This document shows, piece by piece, positions 35,777 to 44,887 of a DNA stretch of 64,000 nucleotides (positions within the stretch are counted from its first letter, which is position 1; each line of letters starts with the position of its first letter). A program made the translations under genes and the position numbers. Source of the DNA: Actinacidiphila yeochonensis CN732 (GTDB lineage: Bacteria > Actinomycetota > Actinomycetes > Streptomycetales > Streptomycetaceae); contig NZ_JQNR01000005.1 in NCBI RefSeq assembly GCF_000745345.1, positions 3,596,001-3,660,000 on the forward strand. Direction: 5' to 3'. The notes under the pieces are model-generated. The model ran no database searches and was not told the DNA's origin. It was given only the letters and a program-made list of their open reading frames with translations.

Positions 35777-35807
35777 GCCGAGTTCGAGGAGGCCACTCGA
35801 ACTCGGC
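35777..35807 (+). promoter_or_regulatory. Perfect 12-base inverted repeat at the transcript 5' end
   Basis: GCCGAGTTCGAG (35777-35788) and CTCGAACTCGGC (35796-35807) pair around seven bases, immediately after the predicted -10. It is either an operator or a 5' mRNA stem. Confidence 0.6.
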
Positions 35808-36023
35808 GGCGAGATGGCGAACGTGTGAATGCGGAGCGTTGCTCCGTCCGGCGTTTCGCGCGGTCGGAAACCGACTGCCGGTGATGTCGCCCGTCAGGAC
35901 AGCGGTGGATGGGGCCCCTTGACGGTGCCTCGCAGAGAACCGATTCCCCCGTCGAAGCTCGAAGTCAGCTCCACGTCTGCAATGCGCAAGGAATTCGCGA
36001 AGCCGATCGAAGGGGTTGATCCC

Positions 36024-37148
36024 TTGCAAGGCTCGTCCGTGACGCGGTGCGCGGTTTTCGGTGTCGGCCGAAGGACGTTGAAGGACTACGTGCCCGCTCT
36101 CGTCGCCTCAGGGCGGCGCGTCGACCTGGTCGCCGCGTGCGATGTGGAACCGGCCGCGGAGAAAAGGCTCGTGGACGAGCTGGAACGGCTCGGAAGCGGC
36201 GCGCGGCCGCTTTTCTTCACCGACCACGTCGCGCTGCTGGATTCCGTGTGTCCGGACCTCGCCATCGTCGTGACGCCGCACCACACGCACGACGACATCG
36301 TCAAGGAGCTCTTCCGGCGCGGGGTTCCCGTCCTCAAGGAGAAGCCCTTCGCCCTCTCCTCGGCGCGGGCCCGCGAGCTCACCGAGGCCGTCGAGGAGTA
36401 CGACGGGCACCTGCGCCTGTGCGTCCAGCGCCGTTACCACCCGCTCTACCTGCGGGCGCGGGCCGCGCTGGCGGAGATCGGCGGGCTCCGGCACTTCGAC
36501 GCGGTCTACCAGCTCAGCACCGACGCCTACCAGGCCGGATGGCGGGCCAGCCTGGACACCTCGGGCGGCGGCGCGGTCATCGACATGGGCTACCACATCA
36601 TCGACCTGCTCCACTGGTTCTTCGGCATGCCGTCCCTCGTCTACGCGAGCGCGGCTCCCAAACTGGTTCCCACAGCCTCCTACGACATCGAGGAGACCGT
36701 GCTGGCGAACCTGTCGTATTCCGACGGCGTCACCGGAACGCTCAGGCTGTCGCTCTGCGAGGCCAGCAAGGAAGAGCTGATCCGCGTTTACGGCACCGCC
36801 GGGTACATCAGGCTCACCCGCGACTCCTTCGAACGGTTCGACCGCTCGAACAACCTGGTCGAGCGGGTGGCGGCCGACCATTCCTGGAACTCCGCCGCCG
36901 GAGTCCTGGCGGACACGCTCGACAACCTCACCGACCCGGAGGTCACCCGCCGGGAGATCGCCGACGGTGTGCGGGTCACCGCCACCATCGACGCGCTCTA
37001 CCGTTCCATCGCACAGCAGACGTCGGTAAAACCGCTGCACGGGGAGAATAGTGGTGAGTGTTTCGGATCTGGCCGTCGACGGGGGACAGCCGGTACTGGA
37101 TCGGACGACGGCGTATCCGTGGCCGAAGCAGCGATCGGAATGGTCTGA
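36024..37148 (+). CDS. Gfo/Idh/MocA-family NAD(P)-dependent dehydrogenase (likely 3' frame break)
   Basis: The N-terminal Rossmann motif CAVFGVGRRTLKDYVPAL is followed by TPHHTHDDIVKELF, the family motif LKEKPFAL and the catalytic-region helix GAVIDMGYHIIDLLHWF. It should oxidise or reduce a sugar or cyclitol hydroxyl. I prefer TTG 36024, eight bases after GAAGGGG, eight residues before the Rossmann strand; ATG 35982 is an in-frame alternative without a clear ribosome site. As written the frame runs 98 bases into the aminotransferase gene. One extra base near the G4 run at 37041-37044 would end it at TAG 37049-37051, touching the next GTG. It heads a six- or seven-gene operon. Confidence 0.85.
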   Translation: MQGSSVTRCAVFGVGRRTLKDYVPALVASGRRVDLVAACDVEPAAEKRLVDELERLGSGARPLFFTDHVALLDSVCPDLAIVVTPHHTHDDIVKELFRRGVPVLKEKPFALSSARARELTEAVEEYDGHLRLCVQRRYHPLYLRARAALAEIGGLRHFDAVYQLSTDAYQAGWRASLDTSGGGAVIDMGYHIIDLLHWFFGMPSLVYASAAPKLVPTASYDIEETVLANLSYSDGVTGTLRLSLCEASKEELIRVYGTAGYIRLTRDSFERFDRSNNLVERVAADHSWNSAAGVLADTLDNLTDPEVTRREIADGVRVTATIDALYRSIAQQTSVKPLHGENSGECFGSGRRRGTAGTGSDDGVSVAEAAIGMV

Positions 37149-38397
37149 ACGCGTCCTGCGCCAGCTGGAGAGCGGAAAGCTCTCCGTCTACGACCGGTCG
37201 GGTGTGGTCGCGGAGTTCGAGGACGCCTGGGCGGCGGCGCACGGAACCGAATTCAGCCTGGTCACCAATTCCGGTACCGCGGCGCTCCATTCCGCCTTCT
37301 ACGGTATCGGCCTCGGACCCGGCGACGAGGTGCTGTGCCCGACCTACACCTTCTTCGCCACCGCGGCGTCGCTGTTCCAACTGGGGGCGCTGCCGGTGCT
37401 GGCCGACTGCCGGCCCGACGGCTCCTTCGACACCGGGGCGGCCGAGCAACTGGTCACCGACCGCACGAAGGCGATCGTCATCACGCACATGTGGGGCCTG
37501 CCCTGCGACATGGACGAGGTGGTGGCCTTCGCCGAGCGGCACGGCCTGGACCTGGTCGAGGACTGCTCGCACGCCCACGGCGCGACCTACCGCGGCCGTC
37601 CCGTCGGCACCTTCGGCGCGGCCGGCGCCTGGAGCCTGCAGACCCAGAAGCTGATCGCCGCGGGCGAGGGCGGCGTGCTGGCCACCCGCAGCCGCGAGGT
37701 CTACGACCGGGCCCAGCTCCTCGGCCACTTCAACAAGCGGGCCATGAAGGAGATGGACGCCGCGGGGCCGCTCTACCCGTACTCCGTCACCGGCCTCGGC
37801 CTGAAGTACCGCGCGCACCCGCTGGGCGTCGCCTTCGCCGTCGGCCAGATCGCCGAGCTGGACTCCTGGATCAAGGGCAAGCAGGGCTTCGCCGAGGAGA
37901 TCGCGCGGCTGTTCACCCGGATCGCGGGGATCACGCCGCTGACGCTGTCCACGGCCGAGCGGACCTCGGCGCACTACGCCCTGCTCTTCGACGTCGACCC
38001 CGCGCTCGTCCCGGGCGGCAGGGACTGGCTGGTGGCGGCGTGCAACGCGGAGGGACTGGACGACGTCGACATCCCCAAGGCCACGTCCCCGCTGCACACC
38101 CTGCACCTGTTCCAGAACCCGATCTCGCCCGTGACCACGTACGACAGGACCTGCGTCCGGACCGCCTTCCCCATCGCCGACCGCCTCGCCGCCCGCACGT
38201 TCAAGATCTCGGTGCCCTGCGCGCCGGTGGGCTACGAGGAGGAGGACGCCGGGTACCTCGCGGCGGTGGAGGCCGTCGCCCGGAAGCTCGCCGACCACCT
38301 GTCGGGCGCCGCCCGGCCGGCACCGGCCCCTTCCACCGAGGCGGTCGGCACCGAGGCGGCCGGCACCGGGGCGTCCTCCGCCGAGGGGGTCCGGTGA
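37051..38397 (+). CDS. DegT/DnrJ/EryC1-family PLP aminotransferase
   Basis: This 448-residue fold-type I aminotransferase starts at GTG 37051 behind GGGGAG. Motifs are VTNSGTAALHSAFYGIGLGP, DEVLCPTYTFFATAASLFQL, LVEDCSHAHGATYRGRPVG and the PLP-lysine region SLQTQKLIAAGEGG. Family members transfer an amino group to keto-sugars or keto-cyclitols, for example in kanosamine, streptamine and AHBA pathways. Together with the upstream dehydrogenase this makes a classic oxidise-then-aminate pair. The last ~35 residues are Ala/Pro/Gly-rich and probably disordered. The stop overlaps the phosphorylase start (GTGA). Confidence 0.88.
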   Translation: MVSVSDLAVDGGQPVLDRTTAYPWPKQRSEWSERVLRQLESGKLSVYDRSGVVAEFEDAWAAAHGTEFSLVTNSGTAALHSAFYGIGLGPGDEVLCPTYTFFATAASLFQLGALPVLADCRPDGSFDTGAAEQLVTDRTKAIVITHMWGLPCDMDEVVAFAERHGLDLVEDCSHAHGATYRGRPVGTFGAAGAWSLQTQKLIAAGEGGVLATRSREVYDRAQLLGHFNKRAMKEMDAAGPLYPYSVTGLGLKYRAHPLGVAFAVGQIAELDSWIKGKQGFAEEIARLFTRIAGITPLTLSTAERTSAHYALLFDVDPALVPGGRDWLVAACNAEGLDDVDIPKATSPLHTLHLFQNPISPVTTYDRTCVRTAFPIADRLAARTFKISVPCAPVGYEEEDAGYLAAVEAVARKLADHLSGAARPAPAPSTEAVGTEAAGTGASSAEGVR

Positions 38398-39737
38398 GCC
38401 ACGGCCTGAGGGAGGTCAAGGACCCGGGCGCCTCGGCACGGGTCATCGAGGCGACCAACCGCAAGCGCGCGGGCGCGGCCCTCGACGCCGAGGAGATCGC
38501 GGGCGTGGTCACGGACTTCGTCGCCGACCGCATCCCGGACTACCAGATGGCCGCCTGGCTGGCGACGGTCGCCTGCCAGGGCCTGTCCACGGCGGAACTC
38601 GCCGCCCTGACCCGCGCCTACACCCTCGGCGGCGGGCGGCTGGACCTGAGCGGGGTGGACGGCGCGGTCGTCGACAAGCACAGCACCGGCGGCGTGGGGG
38701 ACACCACCACCCTGATCGTCGTGCCGGTCGTCGCCGCGTGCGGCACCCCGGTGGCGAAGATGACGGGACGCTCCCTCGGCTTCACCGGCGGCACCCTCGA
38801 CAAGCTCGAGTCGATCCCGGGCCTGCGGACCACCGTCCCGCTCGACGCGATCGTGCCGACGCTCAGCTCCGTCGGCATGGTCATCACCGGCCAGAGCACC
38901 GACCTGACCCCCGGGGACGGCGCCACCTACGCGCTGCGCGACGTCACCGGCACCGTGGAGAGCATCCCGCTGATCGCCGCCAGCATCATCAGCAAGAAGT
39001 TCGCCGTGCACGCCGACGGGCTCGTCCTCGACGTCAAGACCGGTGCCGGGGCGCTGATCCAGGAACGCGACCGCGCGGTGCGGCTCACCGAGACGATGCT
39101 CGACCTGGCCCGGGCCTTCGGCCTGAGCGCACGGGCCGTGCTCAGCGACATGAGCCAGCCGCTCGGCCCCTCGGTGGGCAACGCCCTGGAGATCCGGCAG
39201 GCCCTGGCCGTGCTGCGCGGGGAGCGGACACCCGGGCTGTGGGACCTGTGCGCGACGATCTGCCGGCTGATGCTGCGGAGCGTCGACCCCCGGCTCACCG
39301 ACGAGCAGGCCGCGGCCAGGATCGACCGGGTCCTCGACGACGGCTCCGCCTACGAGATGTTCCTCCGGTGGGCGGTCGCGCAGGGGGCCGACGGCGCCGC
39401 CCTGGAAGCCGAGCGCCTCCCCGCCGCCACGCGGCGGCAGTTCGTCCGGGCGGCCGAGTCCGGCTGGATCACCCGGATCGAACCGCGGGCCGTCGGCAAC
39501 GCCACCCTGCTGGTCGGGGCCGGACGCCTGGCCTACGACGCGCCGCTGGACCACGGCGCCGGCGTCCTGCTGCGGCACCGGGTCGGCGACCGCGTCGCCA
39601 AGGGCGACGTCATCGCCGAACTGCACTACGACCGGGGGGACGCGGACACCGCGAGGTCGCTCGTGGAGTCGGCCGTCCACCTCGGGGACGAAGCGGTCAC
39701 CGCGCCGTCCGCTGTCCAGCAGATCTTCGAACCCTGA
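38394..39737 (+). CDS. Thymidine / pyrimidine-nucleoside phosphorylase
   Basis: This 447-residue protein carries the family signature VDKHSTGGVGDTTTLIVVPV, then MTGRSLGFTGGTLDKLESIPG, DVTGTVESIPLIAASIISKK and VLDVKTGAGALIQERD. It matches DeoA/Pdp proteins from end to end. The enzyme interconverts a pyrimidine (deoxy)nucleoside plus phosphate with base plus (deoxy)ribose-1-phosphate. GTG 38394 overlaps the aminotransferase stop by four bases, so it is translationally coupled to amino-sugar genes. That is an unusual place for a nucleoside-salvage enzyme and suggests a pathway-specific role. Eleven bases separate it from the next dehydrogenase. Confidence 0.9.
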   Translation: MSHGLREVKDPGASARVIEATNRKRAGAALDAEEIAGVVTDFVADRIPDYQMAAWLATVACQGLSTAELAALTRAYTLGGGRLDLSGVDGAVVDKHSTGGVGDTTTLIVVPVVAACGTPVAKMTGRSLGFTGGTLDKLESIPGLRTTVPLDAIVPTLSSVGMVITGQSTDLTPGDGATYALRDVTGTVESIPLIAASIISKKFAVHADGLVLDVKTGAGALIQERDRAVRLTETMLDLARAFGLSARAVLSDMSQPLGPSVGNALEIRQALAVLRGERTPGLWDLCATICRLMLRSVDPRLTDEQAAARIDRVLDDGSAYEMFLRWAVAQGADGAALEAERLPAATRRQFVRAAESGWITRIEPRAVGNATLLVGAGRLAYDAPLDHGAGVLLRHRVGDRVAKGDVIAELHYDRGDADTARSLVESAVHLGDEAVTAPSAVQQIFEP

Positions 39738-39747
39738 GGACCATGAC

Positions 39748-40902
39748 ATGTCTGTAACCGCCAGTGAAGGCGCCGAGAGCCCGGCGCGCACGGGGATCGC
39801 CATCGTCGGATGCGGCTTCGTCGCCGGCCTCTACCTCACCACACTGGACAACCACCCGGACCTCGAACTGATCGGGGTGTACGACATCCTGACCGAGCGC
39901 GCCGAGGCGGCCGGCGCGCGGCACGGGGTCGTCGTCTACGAGAAGCTGTCCGACCTCGTGGCCGACGACCGCGTGGACGTCGTCGTCAACCTGACGAACC
40001 CGGAGAGCCACGCCGAGGTGACACTGGCCGCCCTGGACGCGGGCCGGCACGTGTACACGGAGAAGCCGATGGCCACCACCGTCGAGGACGGCCGGCGGAT
40101 CACGGAGGAGGCCGAGCGCCGGGGGCTGGTGGTGGCGTGCGCCCCCGCGAACTTCCTCGGCGAGGCGTTCCAGACGCTGTGGCGCGAGGTCAGAGCCGGG
40201 TCGATCGGCACGCCCCGCCTCGTCTACGCCCAGCTCGACGACGGCATCATCCACCTGATGGGCTGCGAGACCTGGCGCAACCACCTGGGCGTCGCCTGGC
40301 CGTACCGGGAGGAGTTCGCCGTCGGGTGCACGATCGAGCACGCGGGCTACCACCTGGTGCCCCTGACCGCCATGTTCGGGGCGGTGCGCAAGGTCGTCTC
40401 GGACCAGGCCACCCTCATGCCGGACAAGTTCCCCCCGGGGGAGTCCGGCCCGGTCGGCCCCGACTTCATGACCGCCTCGCTGACCTTCGAGGACGGCGTC
40501 GTGGCCCGGCTGACGTGCAGTATCGTCGCGCCGCACGACCGGTCGCTGACCGTGATCGGCGACGCCGGGGTGCTCCGCCTCACCAACTGCTGGGACTTCG
40601 GCTCCCCCGTCACCCTGCGGACGGTCAAGGCCGGCGACGCGGCGTACCTCGTCGACGACCACGAGGTGCCGCCCGTGCGGCCGTACGTCCGCACGGACGG
40701 TACGGAGGCCGACCACGACATGGACTTCGCGCGCGGCATCGCCGAGATGGCCGCCGCCGTCCAGGAGGGGCGGACGTCGCGGCTGTCCACCCGCCACGCC
40801 CTGCACGTCCTCGAAGTCACCCTCGCCCTGGCCGAGTCGGCCGGGACCACCGGGATCACCTCGGAGTTCGACCGGCCGGAGCCGCTTTCGTGGGCGAACT
40901 GA
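39748..40902 (+). CDS. Second Gfo/Idh/MocA-family dehydrogenase
   Basis: This 384-residue protein starts at ATG 39748 after GAGGA. It shows the Rossmann motif IAIVGCGFVAGLYLTTLDNH, the EKP motif HVYTEKPMATTVEDG and the C-terminal substrate domain with EFAVGCTIEHAGYHLVPL. It is only distantly similar to the dehydrogenase at 36024, so a different oxidation or epimerisation step is likely. A cofactor of NAD(P) is expected. Its last 13 bases overlap the ABC exporter start, so it belongs to the same operon. Confidence 0.87.
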   Translation: MSVTASEGAESPARTGIAIVGCGFVAGLYLTTLDNHPDLELIGVYDILTERAEAAGARHGVVVYEKLSDLVADDRVDVVVNLTNPESHAEVTLAALDAGRHVYTEKPMATTVEDGRRITEEAERRGLVVACAPANFLGEAFQTLWREVRAGSIGTPRLVYAQLDDGIIHLMGCETWRNHLGVAWPYREEFAVGCTIEHAGYHLVPLTAMFGAVRKVVSDQATLMPDKFPPGESGPVGPDFMTASLTFEDGVVARLTCSIVAPHDRSLTVIGDAGVLRLTNCWDFGSPVTLRTVKAGDAAYLVDDHEVPPVRPYVRTDGTEADHDMDFARGIAEMAAAVQEGRTSRLSTRHALHVLEVTLALAESAGTTGITSEFDRPEPLSWAN

Positions 40903-42818
40903 GCCCCCCGCCGCCGACGCCCGGACCCGGCCGGGCCGCGACCGGCCGGGCGCGGCCCAGGATGCGGCCGATCGCGGGGCTGCTGCCGCTGGCCGGCGCC
41001 GGCCCGGTCGCGGCGACGGTCGCGTGCGACGTGCTGCTCGGGGTACTGCCGGTGGTCTTCGTGGTCAGCGGCAGCGTCATGGTGGGCCGGATTCCCGCCG
41101 CCGTGGCCGCCGGCACCGGCTCCGCGCGGTGGACGGCGGTGCTGGCGGCGTTCGCCGTGGCGGCCGCCGCGTTCACCGGGCAGCAGCTGGTGGCGCCGTT
41201 CCAGGCGGCGCTCGGCGAACTGGTCGCCCGACGCGTCGACGGCAGGCTCTTCGACCGCCTCATCGCCGCGGCCCTGCGCGGTCCGGGCATCGGCCCGCTG
41301 GAGGACCAGCGGCTGCTCGAGCACCTCGGAGAGGCCCGCCGCGAGTTGGAGTTCGGCGCCGACAGCCCCGGCAAGGCGTGCGCCGGCCTGCTGCACCTGA
41401 CCGCCCGCGGGATGCAACTGGCCGGCTGCGTCGCCGTCATCGGGTACTGCTACTCCTGGCCGGCCGGGATCGCCGTCCTGGTGGCGGTCCTGGCGCTGCG
41501 GCACGGGCTGCGCACCGGCCTGCGCAAGCACATGGACAACTGGGTGGCCCTGGCCGGGCACCGGCGCGAGGAGCGCTACCTGCGGGACCTGGCCACGCGC
41601 GCGGCGGCGGGCAAGGAGATCCGGATCTTCGGCCTGGCCCCCTGGCTGCGGGAACGCCACCGCACCGCCGCCCTCGCGTGGATGGTCCCCGCGGCGGCCG
41701 AGCGCCGCCGGCTGCTGCTGTGGCCCTACCTGCGCTACACGGCCTTCGGCCTGCTGGTCACGGCGGCGGTGCTGGCCGCGGTGGCCGCGGCAGGCGCGGG
41801 CGGCACCTCGCTGACCGACCTGGCACTGGCCACCCAGGCCGTGCTGATCGCCGTCCGGCTCGGCGAGTTCTACCCCGAGTCCGACATGCAGACGCTGCTG
41901 GGCATGAACGCCCACCGCGCGCTGACGGCGTTCGAGCGCGGCGTGGGACACCACGCAGTCCGCGAACCGGCCCGGTCCGGCGGGACGCAGGCGGCGCGGC
42001 CGCCCGTCCCCGCGCCGGCCGGCGAGATCAGGTTCACCGGGGTGTCCTTCGGCTACCCCGGCCGGGAGCCGGTCTTCGACCGCCTCGACCTGCGGATCGC
42101 CGCCGGGAAGTGCACCGCGATCGTGGGGGTCAACGGCGCCGGGAAGACCACCCTGGTCAAGCTGCTCACCCGGCTGTACGAACCCGACGAGGGCCTGATC
42201 ACCGTGGACGGCAGCCCGCTGCGCTCCTTCCCGGTGGACGCCTGGCGGGCCCGGGTCGCCGTCGTCTTCCAGGACTTCAACCGGTACGAGGCCAGCGCCT
42301 TCGACAACGTTCGCTACGGCGCCGCCCACCGCGCGGACACCGCCGCCGTCCGGGAGGACGTCCGCGCGGCGGCACGGGACGCGGGGGCCGCCGCCGCACT
42401 CGCCCCGCTGCCCGACGGCTTCGACACCCCGCTGGCGAAGCACCTGGCCGGCGGCACCGACCTGTCCGGCGGGCAGTGGCAGCGTGTCGCGCTCGCCCGC
42501 GCCCTGTTCCGGCTCCGGCGCGGCGGCGGGGTGCTGGTGCTCGACGAACCGACCGCCAGCCTCGACGTGCGCGCCGAGGCCCGCTTCTTCGAGGAGTTCG
42601 TCCGCGAGGGGGCGACCACCGTGCTGATCTCGCACCGCTTCTCCACGGTGCGGCACGCCGACCACATCGTCGTCCTCGCGGGCGGGCGGGTGAGCGAGCA
42701 GGGCTGCCACGACGAACTGCTGCGCGCGAAGGGCGAGTACGCGCGGCTGTTCCGGCTCCAGGCGGACCGCTTCGCCGCAGACAGCCCCGCGCCGGAGGGA
42801 CCGGGGGTGCCCGTGTGA
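40890..42818 (+). CDS. ABC exporter, fused membrane and ATPase domains (subunit 1)
   Basis: From GTG 40890 this is 642 residues: about six transmembrane helices (residues 25-330, e.g. VACDVLLGVLPVVFVVSG) followed by a nucleotide-binding domain. Walker A is GVNGAGKTT, signature LSGGQWQRVALARAL, Walker B VLVLDEPTASLD, H-loop LISHRFSTV. It overlaps the preceding dehydrogenase by 13 bases and the next exporter gene by four. The two very likely form a heterodimeric exporter for the locus product, giving efflux and self-protection. Confidence 0.88.
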   Translation: MGELSPPPPTPGPGRAATGRARPRMRPIAGLLPLAGAGPVAATVACDVLLGVLPVVFVVSGSVMVGRIPAAVAAGTGSARWTAVLAAFAVAAAAFTGQQLVAPFQAALGELVARRVDGRLFDRLIAAALRGPGIGPLEDQRLLEHLGEARRELEFGADSPGKACAGLLHLTARGMQLAGCVAVIGYCYSWPAGIAVLVAVLALRHGLRTGLRKHMDNWVALAGHRREERYLRDLATRAAAGKEIRIFGLAPWLRERHRTAALAWMVPAAAERRRLLLWPYLRYTAFGLLVTAAVLAAVAAAGAGGTSLTDLALATQAVLIAVRLGEFYPESDMQTLLGMNAHRALTAFERGVGHHAVREPARSGGTQAARPPVPAPAGEIRFTGVSFGYPGREPVFDRLDLRIAAGKCTAIVGVNGAGKTTLVKLLTRLYEPDEGLITVDGSPLRSFPVDAWRARVAVVFQDFNRYEASAFDNVRYGAAHRADTAAVREDVRAAARDAGAAAALAPLPDGFDTPLAKHLAGGTDLSGGQWQRVALARALFRLRRGGGVLVLDEPTASLDVRAEARFFEEFVREGATTVLISHRFSTVRHADHIVVLAGGRVSEQGCHDELLRAKGEYARLFRLQADRFAADSPAPEGPGVPV

Positions 42819-44713
42819 ACAGCCTCTTCGCCGCCGCCGCCGGGCTGCTGGCCATGTGCTGGCGGCAGAGCAGGAGCAGGACCCTCACGGCCCTCGGGCT
42901 GATGGTGGCCGGCGGCACCGCGATGCCGCTGGGCGGCCTCGGCCTGCGCGTCCTCTTCGACGCGGCGCGCGCCGGCGACAGCGGCCGGGCGGTGGCCGCC
43001 GGCGTCGCGGTCGCGCTGCTGCTGGTCGCGGCGCTCACCTGCGGCCACTTCGCGCACATCGCGTACTTCGAACTGGCCGAGATGAACATGCTCCGCTACG
43101 GCGACGAGCTGATCGGCCTCGCCAACGGGACCGCCGGCCTCGACAGCCACGAGAGCCCGCGGCGCGCCGACCAGTTCACCGTCCTGGAACGCGAGGTCCA
43201 GCAGACCCGCAACACCCTCCAGGCGCTGCTCACCCTCGCCGGGCTCGGCGCCGGGCTGCTGCTGACCGCCGTCATGCTCGCCCTGCTGCACCCCGTGCTC
43301 CTGCTACTGCCCCTGGCCGCCGTGCCGCCGGTGCTGGTGGGACGCCGCGCCGAAGGGCTCATGGACGCGGCCAGGAGCACCACGGCCGAGCCGACCCGGC
43401 GGGCGCTGAACCTCTTCCGCCAGGCCACCGACGCGGCCTCGGCCAAGGAACTGCTCGCCTACCAGTTGGAGGGCGAGGTGCGCACCTCCCACGGCGCCCT
43501 GTGGGACCAGGCGAGCGGCGTCCTGTGGCGGGCACAGCGCCGGGCCGCCGCGCTGCGCGCCCTGAGCCAGCTGGTGTTCGCCGCCGCCTACGCGGGCGCG
43601 GTGCTGCTGATGCTGCGTCAAGCCGTCACGGGCCGCGCCACGGTGGGCGACGTGGTGCTGGTCGTCGTCCTCGCCGCGCAGGCCAACACGCAGGTGGCGC
43701 AGACCGTCGGGCTGCTGCCGGACCTGCAGCGCCTGACGGGGGTCGACCGGAGGCTGCGCGAGCTGCGGCAGCCCCTCGACCCGGCCGCGGCGGTCCCGGA
43801 CACCGCGCCGCCGTCCCCGACGGTCCCCGACTCGCCGCCGCCGGCCCCGGCGGCCGCCCTCGCGGAACCCGCTCCGGCGCCCGGACCTGCCCCGCGCCGC
43901 CTCCCCGCGGCGCCCCGGGCCGCCGTCGTGCCCGAGCGCGTCCGGGACGGCATCACCCTGAGCGGGGTCTCGTTCGGCTACCCCGGCGCCGCGGCGCCCT
44001 CGCTTCGGGACGTGGACCTGCGTCTCCCGGCCGGCGCCGTCGTCGCGCTCGTCGGCGAGAACGGGGCCGGCAAGTCGACCCTGGTCAAGCTGGTGTGCGG
44101 GCTCTACCAGCCCACCGCCGGCGCGATCCTGGTGGACGGCACCGACCTGAGGAGGCTCCCGCCGGAGGACTGGCGGGCCCGGACAGCCGCCGGGTTCCAG
44201 GACTTCGTCAGGTACGAACTCGCCGTCCGGCAGGCCGTCGGTGTGGGCGACCTGCCGCGTGAGCACTCGGAGCAGGCCGTACGCGCCGCCCTGGAGCGGG
44301 CGCGGGCCGCCGACGTGCTCGACCCGCTGCCGGACGGCCTCGCCACCCGGCTCGGCCGGAGCTACACCGACGGAACCGAACTCTCCGGCGGCCAGTGGCA
44401 GAAGCTCGCCCTCGGCCGGGCGTTCATGCGCGAACGGCCGCTGCTGCTCGTCCTCGACGAGCCGACCTCGGCCCTCGACGCCGGGGCGGAGCACGCGCTC
44501 TTCGAACGGTACGCGGAGCACGCCGGGCGGACCGCGGCCGACGGCGGCGTCACCCTGCTGGTCTCGCACCGCTTCTCCACGGTCCGTATGGCCGACCTCA
44601 TCGTGGTCCTGGCCGGCGGCCGGGTCGCCGAGGCCGGCAGCCACGCCGATCTCGTCGCCCGCGGCGGCCTGTACGCGGAGCTGTACGCGCTCCAGGCCAG
44701 CGCCTACCGCTGA
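42815..44713 (+). CDS. ABC exporter, fused membrane and ATPase domains (subunit 2)
   Basis: This 632-residue half-transporter has an N-terminal membrane domain (e.g. VAAGVAVALLLVAALTCGHF, LLLTAVMLALLHPVLLLLPL). An unusually long Pro/Ala-rich linker (about 325-370) joins it to the ATPase domain. Walker A is GENGAGKST, signature LSGGQWQKLALGRAF, Walker B LLVLDEPTSALD, H-loop LVSHRFST. GTG 42815 overlaps the stop of its partner. It is the last gene of the rightward operon before a 174-base gap. Confidence 0.88.
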   Translation: MNSLFAAAAGLLAMCWRQSRSRTLTALGLMVAGGTAMPLGGLGLRVLFDAARAGDSGRAVAAGVAVALLLVAALTCGHFAHIAYFELAEMNMLRYGDELIGLANGTAGLDSHESPRRADQFTVLEREVQQTRNTLQALLTLAGLGAGLLLTAVMLALLHPVLLLLPLAAVPPVLVGRRAEGLMDAARSTTAEPTRRALNLFRQATDAASAKELLAYQLEGEVRTSHGALWDQASGVLWRAQRRAAALRALSQLVFAAAYAGAVLLMLRQAVTGRATVGDVVLVVVLAAQANTQVAQTVGLLPDLQRLTGVDRRLRELRQPLDPAAAVPDTAPPSPTVPDSPPPAPAAALAEPAPAPGPAPRRLPAAPRAAVVPERVRDGITLSGVSFGYPGAAAPSLRDVDLRLPAGAVVALVGENGAGKSTLVKLVCGLYQPTAGAILVDGTDLRRLPPEDWRARTAAGFQDFVRYELAVRQAVGVGDLPREHSEQAVRAALERARAADVLDPLPDGLATRLGRSYTDGTELSGGQWQKLALGRAFMRERPLLLVLDEPTSALDAGAEHALFERYAEHAGRTAADGGVTLLVSHRFSTVRMADLIVVLAGGRVAEAGSHADLVARGGLYAELYALQASAYR

Positions 44714-44875
44714 ACGCGCCTGCTGCCGAGCACACCGCTCAGCGCGCCGACCCGTCCGCGGTGCCTCCCGCCCGGCTGCGGCGCGGCGACCGCCTCCGGG
44801 ACCTCGCCGCATCGCGCCGCGGCCGGGCGGGAGAGCACGCCCCCGAATACCTGGTGCCCGAACACGGGCGGAAGT

Positions 44876-44881
44876 TATGAT
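44876..44881 (+). promoter_or_regulatory. TATGAT -10 box placing the kinase mRNA as leaderless
   Basis: TATGAT ends six bases before the GTG at 44888, so transcription would start at or next to the start codon. No Shine-Dalgarno sequence is present there, as expected for a leaderless mRNA. The -35 is weak. Confidence 0.45.
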
Positions 44882-44887
44882 TCGCGG

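Larger units (their letters stand above)
35571..36023. promoter_or_regulatory. Upstream region of the amino-sugar-type locus
   Basis: No gene is supportable in this 450-base gap. It contains a good promoter (35741-35769) and a hairpin at the expected transcript start. Confidence 0.6.

Noticed and set aside
38394..39737. Phosphorylase gene dismissed as plain nucleoside salvage
   Set aside because: Not accepted as the default, because its start overlaps the aminotransferase stop and it lies inside a sugar-modifying operon. The housekeeping explanation is kept as the main refutation test.
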